From: JANQGH01 sp039177555
GTDB lineage: Bacteria > Pseudomonadota > Alphaproteobacteria > DSM-16000 > Inquilinaceae
Length of the DNA: 18,741 bases
Assembly: GCA_039177555.1 (NCBI GenBank)
Contig: JBCDFV010000065.1
Coordinates: forward strand, 1-18,741
Reading direction: 5' to 3'
Shown here: positions 7,492-15,372 of the stretch, piece after piece
Numbering within the stretch: position 1 is the first letter of the stretch
Layout: every line of letters starts with the position of its first letter
Program-made: the position numbers and the translations under genes
Notes under the pieces: generated by a model
The model's database searches: none
Told to the model about the DNA's origin: nothing
What the model saw: the letters and a program-made list of their open reading frames with translations, nothing else

Positions 7492-8363
7492 GGCAGGTGC
7501 CGGTCATCGGGCCGATCCGTCGCGGCCTGCAGTCCGACTTCGCGCTGCGCTTTCGGCGCAGCCGCAACGCCATGATCGGTTCGGTCCTGGTCTCGATCGT
7601 GCTGGTGGTTGCGATCTTCGCGCCGTGGCTGGCGCCGTACGACTACGAACAGATCAACATGCTGGCGATCTGGCGGCCGCCGGGCGGCGAGCATTTGCTG
7701 GGCACCGACGCGCTGGGCCGCGACGTCTTCAGCCGCATCCTGATCGGCGCGCGCGTATCGCTGACCGTCGCCGGCTCCGTGCTCGCCATTACGCTGACCA
7801 TCGGCGTCACGCTGGGCATGATTGCGGGCTATTTCGGCGGCTGGGCCGAAACCATCATCATGCGCACCGTCGACATCATTTTTGCCTTCCCGGAGCTGAT
7901 CTTGGCGATTCTGGTCGCCGCCGTGCTCGGCACCGGTACCACGACCGTGATCATCGCGCTGTCCCTGGTCTGGTGGCCTGGCATCGCCCGGCTAACGCGC
8001 TCTCTGGTGCTGTCCCTGCGCGAGGAGATGTTCGTCGATGCCGCGATTGCCAGCGGCACGCGATCCTGGCGCATCCTGCTGCGCCATCTGCTGCCCAACA
8101 TCGCCTCGCCGATCATCGTGCGCGCGTCCGTCGGGGTCGGCTTCATCATCATGGCCGAAGCGACCTTGAGCTTTCTCGGCATCGGCGTTCAGGAGCCGAC
8201 GCCCACCTGGGGCGGCATGATCCGCGACGGGCTGGCGGCCCTGCGCACCGACCCGCATTTGGCGTTGTTCACCAGCCTGGCGTTGGCCATCACGATCATT
8301 GGCTTCAACCTGCTGGGCGACGGGCTGCGCGATCTTCTGGACCCGAAGGTGCGCGACCGATGA
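7488..8363 (+). CDS. ABC transporter permease, DppC/OppC family
   Basis: A 291-residue membrane protein, the second permease of the importer. After a cytoplasmic N-terminus and a first helix (about 29-50) comes the diagnostic DppC/OppC sequence 'HLLGTDALGRDVFSRILIGA' (69-88). About five further helices follow, with the EAA loop around 182-213 ('DAAIASGTRSWRILLRHLLP', 184-203). Also typical are 'EATLSFLGIGVQEPTPTWGG' (224-243) and the C-terminal 'NLLGDGLRDLLDPKVR' (274-289). The start overlaps the preceding stop and the stop overlaps the next ATG (8360-8363), so translation of the three genes is likely coupled. The family assignment is very secure; the transported compound is unknown. Confidence 0.95.
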   Translation: MRQVPVIGPIRRGLQSDFALRFRRSRNAMIGSVLVSIVLVVAIFAPWLAPYDYEQINMLAIWRPPGGEHLLGTDALGRDVFSRILIGARVSLTVAGSVLAITLTIGVTLGMIAGYFGGWAETIIMRTVDIIFAFPELILAILVAAVLGTGTTTVIIALSLVWWPGIARLTRSLVLSLREEMFVDAAIASGTRSWRILLRHLLPNIASPIIVRASVGVGFIIMAEATLSFLGIGVQEPTPTWGGMIRDGLAALRTDPHLALFTSLALAITIIGFNLLGDGLRDLLDPKVRDR

Positions 8364-9361
8364 GCGCGCGCGAGCCGCTGCTGAAGGTCGACGGCCTGAC
8401 GGTCGAGTTCGCGACCCTGCGTCACCGGCTGAAGGTCTTGGAAGATGTCAGCCTGACCGTGCATCCCGGTGAGATAGTCGGGCTAGTGGGCGAGAGCGGG
8501 TCCGGCAAGTCGGTCACCGCCATGTCGGTCATGGGACTGCTGCCGGACATTGCCCGGGTCGCCGGTGGTTCGATCGGTTTTGACGGCGCGGAACTGACCG
8601 GCCTGTCGCGCAAGGCGATGCGCGAGATGCGCGGCCGCGACATGGCGATGATCTTTCAGGAACCGATGACCAGCCTGAACCCGGTCCATACAGTCAGCTT
8701 TCAAATCGGCGAGGTCTTGGTCGAGCATTTCGGCGCGACGCCGGCCCAGGCCCATGCCAAGGCCGTTGAGTTGATGGCCGCGGTCGGCATCCCGGACGCG
8801 GCGCGGCGCGCGCTCGATTATCCGCATCAGCTCAGTGGCGGCATGCGCCAGCGGGTGATGATCGCCATGGCCGTGGCCTGTCAGCCCAAGCTGCTTTTGG
8901 CCGACGAGCCGACGACGGCACTAGACGTCACGATCCAGGCGCAGATTCTGGACCTGATGCGTTCTCTGCGCGACCAGTTCAACATGGCGATCCTGATGAT
9001 CACCCACGATCTCGGGGTCATCGCGCAAATGGCCGAGCGTGTGGTGGTCATGTATGCCGGCCAGGTGGTCGAGGAGGGCACGGCGGCGCAGATCTTCGAC
9101 CAGCCAGCTCATCCCTACACGCGACTTCTGATCCGCTCGATCCCGTCAGCCCGGCATAAATCCGCGCGGCTCGACGCCATTCCTGGAAGCACGCCGTCGG
9201 CGCATGCATTTCCGCAAGGCTGCCGCTTTCACCCGCGCTGTCCCGAAGCGGTGGACCGCTGCCGGACCGAAACGCAGGCGCTGCATGCCCTGCCGGAGGG
9301 GCGATCGAGCCGTTGCTGGCGGTCGCTGGAGGCGCTGCAGGACGCCGTGGCTGCGTCATGA
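8360..9361 (+). CDS. ABC transporter ATP-binding protein, DppD/OppD family
   Basis: A 333-residue cytoplasmic ATPase that powers the importer together with the next gene product. Visible motifs are Walker A 'GESGSGKS' (44-51), Q-loop Gln100 in 'MIFQEPMTSLNP', signature 'LSGGM' (158-162), Walker B 'LLLADEP' (178-184), D-loop 'ALDV' and H-loop His216. The C-terminal oligopeptide-transporter domain has four cysteines (288, 294, 301, 319) in 'GCRFHPRCPEAVDRC' and just beyond; in this family such cysteines can hold a 4Fe-4S cluster. The ATG at 8360 overlaps the preceding TGA. A longer open frame upstream only reads through the permease gene in the wrong frame. Its TGA overlaps the next ATG (9358-9361). 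Confidence 0.95.
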   Translation: MSAREPLLKVDGLTVEFATLRHRLKVLEDVSLTVHPGEIVGLVGESGSGKSVTAMSVMGLLPDIARVAGGSIGFDGAELTGLSRKAMREMRGRDMAMIFQEPMTSLNPVHTVSFQIGEVLVEHFGATPAQAHAKAVELMAAVGIPDAARRALDYPHQLSGGMRQRVMIAMAVACQPKLLLADEPTTALDVTIQAQILDLMRSLRDQFNMAILMITHDLGVIAQMAERVVVMYAGQVVEEGTAAQIFDQPAHPYTRLLIRSIPSARHKSARLDAIPGSTPSAHAFPQGCRFHPRCPEAVDRCRTETQALHALPEGRSSRCWRSLEALQDAVAAS

Positions 9362-10371
9362 CCGCGCCCCTGCTTGAAGTTCGGGACTTGACCAAGGCGT
9401 TCGTCGTCGAACGCTCGTTGCTGGGCGCCCAGCGCGCGACCCTGCGCGCGGTCCACAACGTGTCCTTCGCGATGGCGCCGGGCGAGACGCTTGGCATCGT
9501 CGGCGAAAGCGGTTGCGGCAAGACCACCTTGGGTCGTCTGATCCTGCGCCTGCTGGAGCCGACCGAAGGCCATATCCGATTCGATGGTCAAGACATCACG
9601 CACTTCTCGCATCGCCAGATGCGGGGCCTGCGCCAGGATATCCAGGTCGTGTTTCAAGACCCGTTCTCGTCGCTGAACCCGCGCCTGACGGTCCGGGCGA
9701 TTATCGGCGAGCCGTTGTCGAATTTCGGCTTCAGCGCGGCGGAGATCACGCGCCGGGTTGGCGAGGTGATGGAGGTGGTCGGCCTGCAGCCGGACACGAT
9801 GGACCGCAACCCGCACGCCTTCAGTGGCGGCCAGCGCCAGCGCATCGGTATTGCCCGGGCGCTGGCCCTGCGGCCCAAGCTGATCGTCTGCGACGAGGCG
9901 GTTTCGGCTCTGGACGTCTCGATCCAGGCCCAGATCTTGAACCTGTTGGCCGACATTCAGCAGGAATTCGGCCTGACCCTACTGTTCATCTCGCACAATC
10001 TCGGCGTCATCCGCCATGTCAGCCATCGGATCGCCGTGATGTATCTGGGCGAGATCGTCGAGCTGGCGACGGAGCGGGATCTGTTCGAAAACCCGCTGCA
10101 CCCCTATACGCGGGCTCTGATCTCTGCCGTGCCCGAGGCCGACATCCATGAGCGCACAGAGCGCGTGCCGTTGGACGGTGAGATCCCCAGCCCGGTCAAC
10201 CCGCCGCCGGGCTGCCCGTTCCACACAAGATGCCCCATTGCGCGGCCGCGCTGCGGAACCGAGCTGCCCGACTACCGCGAATGGTCGCCCGGGCGGATGG
10301 TCCGCTGTCACTTTCCGGGCGAAGCCTTACCCACCTTTGCCGAAACCGCCACCGAAAGAGCCCTCCCATGA
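9358..10371 (+). CDS. ABC transporter ATP-binding protein, DppF/OppF family
   Basis: A 337-residue second ATPase of the importer. It carries Walker A 'GESGCGKT' (49-56), Q-loop Gln100 in 'VVFQDPFSSLNP', signature 'FSGGQ' (155-159), Walker B 'LIVCDEA' (175-181) with the 'CDEAVSALDVSIQAQ' form typical of DppF/OppF, and H-loop His213. The C-terminal domain has cysteines 286, 292, 299 and 317, with exactly the same spacing as in the partner ATPase. The two differ in their signature loops and form the usual heterodimer. The start overlaps the preceding stop, and the TGA (10369-10371) overlaps the ATG of the hydrolase gene, so the enzyme genes follow the transporter without any gap. Confidence 0.95.
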   Translation: MTAPLLEVRDLTKAFVVERSLLGAQRATLRAVHNVSFAMAPGETLGIVGESGCGKTTLGRLILRLLEPTEGHIRFDGQDITHFSHRQMRGLRQDIQVVFQDPFSSLNPRLTVRAIIGEPLSNFGFSAAEITRRVGEVMEVVGLQPDTMDRNPHAFSGGQRQRIGIARALALRPKLIVCDEAVSALDVSIQAQILNLLADIQQEFGLTLLFISHNLGVIRHVSHRIAVMYLGEIVELATERDLFENPLHPYTRALISAVPEADIHERTERVPLDGEIPSPVNPPPGCPFHTRCPIARPRCGTELPDYREWSPGRMVRCHFPGEALPTFAETATERALP

Positions 10372-11453
10372 CCACCGCCTGCATCGAACGGACCCATTAC
10401 TTCGCCAAGCCGGGCCGGGCGGCGGAGGTCTTGGAGGCACGCTGCGCCGCCAGCCGCGTGCGCACGGCGATCGGGTTGCCGGCCGGCCGCATTTCAGTGC
10501 GTGCAGACGGTTCCGATCCGGGGCCGGACGTGGAATGGGAATGCCGTTTCACCGATCGCGCCGCCCGCGACGCCGATCTTGCCGCGAGGGCCGCCAGCCC
10601 GGACTTCGAAGCGGCGCGCCGCCACATGTCCTCGCTGATCGATAAGTTCGAACGACACGTGCTGGACGTCGCGAACGATCCGGAAACGCTGATCGATCTG
10701 ACCGATTGGCCGATGGCGCCGGAGGCGGTCACGTTTGACGGCCCGCGCGGCACTTTGACCGGCTTTCTGTACCTGCCGCCCGGCGAGGGCCCGTTTCCCT
10801 GCATGGTCACCAACCATGGCAGCGGGCTGACCAGCGAGACAAGGGACATCTGCAAGCCCTCGGTCGCCGCGACCCTGCTGCAGTGGGGCATTGCCTGCCT
10901 GTTTCCGCACCGGTGGGGCTACGGCCGGTCCGACGGCCTCTATTGGCGGGACGAGGTAACGGCGGCGTACGGCACGGACGACTACGACACCCAGCTGCGC
11001 GCGCGGCTTGACTCTGAAGCGAGCGACGTCGTAGCGGCGCTCGCCTACGCCAAATCGCGACCGGAGATCGATGCCGATCGGGTCGGTGTCATGGGCAGTT
11101 CCTTTGGCGGCACGGTTTCCTTGCTGGCCGCGACCAAGGAACCGGGGTTCCGCTGCATGATCGACTTCGCCGGGGCGGCCATGAACTGGGAGCGCGCGCC
11201 GAAGCTCCGTTCCCACATGATCGAAGCGGCGAGCAGCCTGACCCAACCAGCCTTCTTCATCCAGGCCGAGAACGACTACTCGATCGGGCCGACCAAGGAC
11301 ATCGCTGCTGCACTGAAGGGCAGCGACCTGACGGTCGAAAGCCATATCTTCCCGACTTTCGGGGTTACGGATGAAGAAGGGCACCTGTTCGAAAAGCACG
11401 GGCCCATGATCTGGGGTCCCCACGTGCGCCGCTTTCTCGACAAGCATCTTTGA
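10368..11453 (+). CDS. Alpha/beta hydrolase (dienelactone hydrolase-like) with extra N-terminal domain
   Basis: A 361-residue two-part protein. Residues about 1-100 ('CIERTHYFAKPGRAAEVLEA', 5-24, then 'VEWECRFTDRAARDADLAAR') resemble a small ferredoxin-like dimeric alpha/beta barrel of the ABM/NIPSNAP sort. Residues about 118-361 form an alpha/beta hydrolase with the nucleophile elbow 'GSSFG' (243-247, Ser245). Asp303 in 'QAENDYSIG' and His339 in 'DEEGHLFEKHG' complete a plausible triad, and 'VTNHGSG' (147-153) is near the oxyanion strand. It should hydrolyse an ester, lactone or amide bond in the cytoplasm. The ATG at 10368 overlaps the stop of the ATPase gene, which ties it to the importer's substrate. 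The N-terminal domain assignment is tentative; the hydrolase part is firm. A longer frame from 10230 is rejected because it overlaps the ATPase gene. Confidence 0.88.
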   Translation: MTTACIERTHYFAKPGRAAEVLEARCAASRVRTAIGLPAGRISVRADGSDPGPDVEWECRFTDRAARDADLAARAASPDFEAARRHMSSLIDKFERHVLDVANDPETLIDLTDWPMAPEAVTFDGPRGTLTGFLYLPPGEGPFPCMVTNHGSGLTSETRDICKPSVAATLLQWGIACLFPHRWGYGRSDGLYWRDEVTAAYGTDDYDTQLRARLDSEASDVVAALAYAKSRPEIDADRVGVMGSSFGGTVSLLAATKEPGFRCMIDFAGAAMNWERAPKLRSHMIEAASSLTQPAFFIQAENDYSIGPTKDIAAALKGSDLTVESHIFPTFGVTDEEGHLFEKHGPMIWGPHVRRFLDKHL

Positions 11454-11460
11454 GGAGGGG
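11453..11460 (+). promoter_or_regulatory. Strong ribosome-binding site deciding an ATG start
   Basis: AGGAGGGG begins on the last base of the preceding stop codon and lies correctly spaced for the ATG at 11466. An in-frame GTG at 11460 overlaps this site, so it cannot use it; the ATG is preferred. Confidence 0.7.
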
Positions 11461-11465
11461 TGGAG

Positions 11466-12233
11466 ATGGCGGAAGGTGTCTGGCTTGAAACGCTGACCTG
11501 GGTCGAGGCCAAGGCCTGGTTCGATGGCGGCGCGCCGGTGCTAGTGCCGATCGGCGCGATTTCTAAGGAGCATGGTCACCATCTGCCGCTGAACACCGAC
11601 TGGCTGCTGGCGCGCGAACTGACCAACCGCGTTCTGGCGGAGTTGCCGATTGTCGCGGCGCCAGTGGTCGATTTCGGCTTCTACCCGGCCTTCGTGCGCT
11701 ATCCCGGCAGCCAGCATTTGCAATCCGATACGTTCGAAGCGGTGCTACGCGACATTCTGGCCAAGTTCGTCGCGGACGGCGTGCGCAACCTCGCAATCCT
11801 CAACACCGGCGTATCGACCGAACCCGTCGTCCAACTCGCCGCCCGCAACCTGCTGAACGACACCGGCACGCGCGTCCATGTCGCCGATATCCGCAATCTG
11901 GGTCATGCCGAGCGCGCCATCCTGGACCAGAAGTTGGGTGGCCATGCGGACGAATCCGAAACCTCCATGATCATGGCGATCGACCGCGACGTCGTGCGCT
12001 TCGAAAAGGCGGTGCCGGACTATGGCAACATGCTGGGCCAGCCGGATACCGTGTTCCGCGCTCCGTCAACGTTCGACGGCGATCCCAGTTCCGGTGTCGA
12101 TTACTCGATCACTGGCGTGCGTGGCGATCCAACCCTGGCCACCGTGGAGAAGGGCGAGCGCATTCTTGGCGCCATGGCGGCGGACCTGATCGACGGCTTG
12201 CGCACGATCTTTCCCGACGCGCTGGGCTCCTGA
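11466..12233 (+). CDS. Creatininase-family protein with altered metal site
   Basis: A 255-residue cytoplasmic protein of the creatininase/MftE family, metal-dependent amidohydrolases that open cyclic amides or cleave terminal amide bonds. The first metal motif is intact: 'EHGHHLPLNTD' (35-45), with Glu35, His37 and Asp45. The later 'GGHADESETS' (158-167) matches the usual GGHAGExETS pattern. However, the usual 'NGHGGN' loop, whose His is a metal ligand in creatininase, is replaced by 'NTGVST' (113-118). 'FYPAFVRYPGS' (72-82) is a normal family segment. The protein may therefore bind one metal differently or use His84 or His146 instead. The gene is placed between the hydrolase and the flavoprotein genes. 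It begins 12 bases after the preceding stop with a very strong Shine-Dalgarno. Confidence 0.87.
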   Translation: MAEGVWLETLTWVEAKAWFDGGAPVLVPIGAISKEHGHHLPLNTDWLLARELTNRVLAELPIVAAPVVDFGFYPAFVRYPGSQHLQSDTFEAVLRDILAKFVADGVRNLAILNTGVSTEPVVQLAARNLLNDTGTRVHVADIRNLGHAERAILDQKLGGHADESETSMIMAIDRDVVRFEKAVPDYGNMLGQPDTVFRAPSTFDGDPSSGVDYSITGVRGDPTLATVEKGERILGAMAADLIDGLRTIFPDALGS

Positions 12234-12239
12234 TCGCCC

Positions 12240-13793
12240 ATGCATGCTCAACCCGTCCGCATGCCGGCGCCTAAGGCGTGGGATGAGACCTGGGATGTCA
12301 TCGTTGTCGGCTGCGGCTATGCCGGCGCTATGGCGGCGATCGCTGCGCACGATCACGGCGCCCGTGTGTTGGTTCTGGAGAAGGCGGCGGAGCCGGGCGG
12401 CATCTCCGTCTGTTCGGCGGGCGGCGTGCGCATTGCCGAGGATGCCGACCAGGCCTTCGCGTATCTGGTCGCGACCAATGGTGGCACGGCGCCGGAACCG
12501 GTTTTGCGGCGCCTGGCGGACGGCATGACGACCGCCGCTGCGACCATCGAGGCGTTGGCGGATGGTTTCGGCGCAACGGTGGGTAAGCGGTCGGCCAACG
12601 CCAACTATCCGCTGCCAGGCCATGGCACGTTCGGCTTTGTCTATATCGACGCGCTGGACGGGTTCTCGGCGGGGGAGACCTACCCGAATGTGCGCGGCTC
12701 GCCTGAGGGCGCGCGCCTGTTTCGCTTGATGGAGCTGAACCTGAAACGGCGCGGCATCGAGGTGCGCTGCGCCACGCCGGTGTCGCGGTTGGCGCTGTCC
12801 GAAGATGGCTCGGTCACCGGTGTTTGGGCGCGGGCGGGCGACGCCGCGATCTCCCTACGCGCCACGGGCGGCGTTATCCTGGCATGCGGCGGGTTTGAGG
12901 GATCGCCCGATCTTCAGGATCAGTTCTGGCCCCTCAGGCCGGTTCTGAACGCCGCCTATCGGCACAACACCGGTGAAGGCATCCGCCTGGCGCAAGAGGC
13001 CGGGGCGGGGCTGTGGCATCTCTGGCACTTCCACGGCTCCTACGGCTTCCGCCATCCCGACCCCGACTATCCGTTCGGCATTCGCACAAAGCGGGTGCCC
13101 GATTGGCTGCCGGGTGAGGGGCCGCCGCCCGAGGTGCGCATGCCTTGGATCCTGCTGGACCGCGACGGCAAGCGCTTTATGAACGAGTACGAGCCTTACT
13201 TGCAGGACACGGGCGCCCGGCCGTTGGGCCGCTTCCGGCCGGAGACGCAAGACTATCCGGCGCTGCCGGCCTGGCTGCTGGCCGACGAGGATGGTCGGCG
13301 TCTTTACCCGTTCGGCCGACCGACCTGGCACGAGGCTGGCGTTGGCTACGAGTGGAGTGGCGACAACAGCGCCGAAATCGATCTCGGCATTCTCCGCCAG
13401 GCCGATGACATGGTCGCTTTGGCAAAGGGCCTGGGCCTTCCGGCCAGGGTCCTTACCGAGACTATTGAACGCTGGAATCAGGCCTGCGAGCGGGCGGAGG
13501 ATGGCGAGTTCGGCAGGCCGGCAACCAGCATGATGCCGATCCGGCGGCCGCCCTTCATCTACGGCCAGATCTGGCCGATCGTGTCGAACACGCAAGGCGG
13601 CCCGGTCCACGATGCCGAACAGCGTGTCCTGCACAGCTTCGGCGCGCCGATCCCCGGCCTTTACGCGGCGGGCGAGTGCGGCAGCGTGTTCGGGCATCTC
13701 TACATGTCCGGCGGCAATATTGCGGAGTGCTTTGTCGGCGGCGAGATCGCCGGCCGGGCGGCGGCGGTGCGAGCAAAGGGGACAACGGCATGA
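12240..13793 (+). CDS. FAD-dependent oxidoreductase (FAD_binding_2; fumarate reductase/ketosteroid dehydrogenase-like)
   Basis: A 517-residue flavoprotein. The N-terminal dinucleotide fold is 'DVIVVGCGYAGAMAA' (19-33) with G-x-G-x-x-G at 24-29, then 'VLVLEKAAEPGGIS' (43-56). The second FAD segment, 'TQGGPVHDAEQRVL' (451-464) and 'GLYAAGECGSVFGHLYMSGG' (473-492), is the signature of the family that includes flavocytochrome c fumarate reductase, urocanate reductase, tricarballylate dehydrogenase and 3-ketosteroid dehydrogenases. These oxidise or reduce a C-C bond next to a carbonyl. There is no haem domain or signal peptide, so it is a cytoplasmic enzyme. After 'KRFMNE' (311-316) the catalytic arginine expected of fumarate reductases is not evident ('YEPYLQD'). 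The start has no clear Shine-Dalgarno and lies six bases after the preceding stop, so it probably depends on coupling; an in-frame ATG at 12261 is an alternative. Confidence 0.9.
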   Translation: MHAQPVRMPAPKAWDETWDVIVVGCGYAGAMAAIAAHDHGARVLVLEKAAEPGGISVCSAGGVRIAEDADQAFAYLVATNGGTAPEPVLRRLADGMTTAAATIEALADGFGATVGKRSANANYPLPGHGTFGFVYIDALDGFSAGETYPNVRGSPEGARLFRLMELNLKRRGIEVRCATPVSRLALSEDGSVTGVWARAGDAAISLRATGGVILACGGFEGSPDLQDQFWPLRPVLNAAYRHNTGEGIRLAQEAGAGLWHLWHFHGSYGFRHPDPDYPFGIRTKRVPDWLPGEGPPPEVRMPWILLDRDGKRFMNEYEPYLQDTGARPLGRFRPETQDYPALPAWLLADEDGRRLYPFGRPTWHEAGVGYEWSGDNSAEIDLGILRQADDMVALAKGLGLPARVLTETIERWNQACERAEDGEFGRPATSMMPIRRPPFIYGQIWPIVSNTQGGPVHDAEQRVLHSFGAPIPGLYAAGECGSVFGHLYMSGGNIAECFVGGEIAGRAAAVRAKGTTA

Positions 13794-15370
13794 ACGCCGA
13801 TCTGATCAAGGACAATTTCGGCTATTGGAACTACGAGGCCGGCCGCGCGCATCCGGACAAGGTCGCCATGATCGATCTGTCGGGTGACCGGGAACGGCGC
13901 GTCACCTATGCGACCTTGGAAGAGCGCCTGAACCGCTTCGCCAGCCTGACAAAGACGCTGGGCCTTAAGCCTGGCGACCGCATGGCGATGGTCATCGGCA
14001 ACCGGTACGAGTTCGTCGAGATCATGTACGGCGCCATGCGTGCGGGCGTCGTGCCCGTGCCGCAGAACACCAAGCTGGGCGCCGACACGATGGAGTACAT
14101 CCTGGCGGACTCGGGCTGCCGCGCGGCGGTGGTCGATCCGGCGTGCAACCGGGTGATTGTTGATGTCGTGAACGGCTTGGCGATCGAACATCGCATTGCG
14201 CTGGATCAGGTACCGGATGGTTGGACGGACTACGAAGCTGCACTGGCCGAGGCTTCACCCGACTTCACGCCGCCCGCCATCGGGCCGGACCACCCGTCGT
14301 TTCAGCCATACACCTCTGGCTCGACGGGGCGGCCGAAAGGCGTGGTTCTGACGCATGGCGGGCAGTATTGGTGGACGCGCGCGGTGCAGCGCTATTGGCC
14401 GGGTAGTCCCGATCAGAGGGCGCTGGCCGCCGTGCCGCTCTACCACAAGAACGCCATGGCCGGCGCGATCAAGCCGATGCTGCATATCGGCGGCTCGGTG
14501 GTCATCCTGCCGGACTTCGAACCGCGCCGTTTCCTGACCGTGCTGTCTGAGTATCGCTGTACCTATGCCGGCGCGGTGCCGGCCGTTTTCACCCTGCTGC
14601 TGCAACAGCGCGACCTGATCGAGAGGCTCGATTTCTCGGCGCTTGAGTCGCTCAAGCTCGGCTCGGCGCCGGTGCAGGAGGAACTCATGGTCGCGGTCAA
14701 GCAGGCATTCGGCTGCGGCATCAGTGAGAGCTATGGCCTGACCGAGGGCGGCCCGGTCATGATCGGGTCGCCGACCGACGGACGTGCGGTGCCGTTCGGC
14801 AGTTGCGGTGTCGCCTGGCCGGAGGGTGAAGTGAAACTGGTCGACGCCAACGGTAACGAGCATCCGAGCGACGGCGAGCTTTGGGTTCGCAACCCGGGCG
14901 TCACGCCCGGCTATCACAACCTGCCTGAGGTCAATGCCAAGCGGCTGAAGGATGGCTGGCTAGCCACGGGCGACCTGTTCCATCTCGACCAGGACGGCTT
15001 CTTCTATTTCCGGGGCCGGACCGATGACATGTTCAACAGCGGCGGCGAGAACATCTATCCCAAGGAGGTCGAGAACCTGCTGATCAGCCACCCGTCCGTC
15101 TTCGACGCCAGCGTCGTCCCGGTCGTCCATCCGGTCAAAGGCCATGTGCCGGTTGCCATGGTCATGTTGGAAAAGGACGGCAACGCTGATGAGCAGGCCT
15201 TGAAGACCTACTGCTTGGACAACGGGCCCGCCTATGCCCACCCACGCCGCGTTCGCATCGTGCCCGAAATGCCGCTGAACGGCGCTGGCAAGGTCGACCG
15301 AACGATTGTGCAGCACCAGTTGGCGGATGCCTTCGAGGCCGATATCGCGCGCAGCGCGCAGGAGCGGTGA
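13790..15370 (+). CDS. Acyl-CoA synthetase-like AMP-dependent ligase
   Basis: A 526-residue member of the ANL adenylate-forming family, which activates a carboxylic acid with ATP and normally transfers it to CoA. All core motifs are present: the phosphate loop 'YTSGSTGRPKGVVLTH' (174-189), 'ESYGLTEGG' (313-321), 'ATGDLFHLDQDGFFYFRGR' (392-410) with the adenosine-ribose Asp395 and hinge region, 'GGENIYPKEVE' (418-428), and the C-terminal catalytic Lys501 in 'NGAGKVDR'. The length is normal. The start at 13790 overlaps the preceding TGA and has AGGGG eight bases upstream. Placed after hydrolytic and redox enzymes, it would convert an acid released from the imported compound to a CoA ester. Whether the acid is aliphatic or aromatic cannot be read from the sequence. 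Confidence 0.93.
   Translation: MNADLIKDNFGYWNYEAGRAHPDKVAMIDLSGDRERRVTYATLEERLNRFASLTKTLGLKPGDRMAMVIGNRYEFVEIMYGAMRAGVVPVPQNTKLGADTMEYILADSGCRAAVVDPACNRVIVDVVNGLAIEHRIALDQVPDGWTDYEAALAEASPDFTPPAIGPDHPSFQPYTSGSTGRPKGVVLTHGGQYWWTRAVQRYWPGSPDQRALAAVPLYHKNAMAGAIKPMLHIGGSVVILPDFEPRRFLTVLSEYRCTYAGAVPAVFTLLLQQRDLIERLDFSALESLKLGSAPVQEELMVAVKQAFGCGISESYGLTEGGPVMIGSPTDGRAVPFGSCGVAWPEGEVKLVDANGNEHPSDGELWVRNPGVTPGYHNLPEVNAKRLKDGWLATGDLFHLDQDGFFYFRGRTDDMFNSGGENIYPKEVENLLISHPSVFDASVVPVVHPVKGHVPVAMVMLEKDGNADEQALKTYCLDNGPAYAHPRRVRIVPEMPLNGAGKVDRTIVQHQLADAFEADIARSAQER
15360..15364 (+). promoter_or_regulatory. Ribosome-binding site deciding a GTG start
   Basis: AGGAG ends eight bases before the GTG at 15373 but only two bases before the in-frame GTG at 15367. 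The spacing favours 15373 as the start of the VOC gene. Confidence 0.6.
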
Positions 15371-15372
15371 TC

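Noticed and set aside
7625..8359. Upstream extension of the first ATPase gene to give a 578-residue fusion
   Set aside because: The extra residues are the DppC-like permease gene read in the wrong frame; the ATG at 8360 overlaps the permease stop as in the rest of the operon.
10494..11447. Minus-strand open frame of 317 codons inside the hydrolase gene
   Set aside because: The plus strand encodes an intact hydrolase with a catalytic triad; the antisense product shows no family pattern.
12855..13697. Minus-strand open frame of 280 codons inside the flavoprotein gene
   Set aside because: It is antisense to a complete FAD_binding_2 gene, with no ribosome-binding site or motif.
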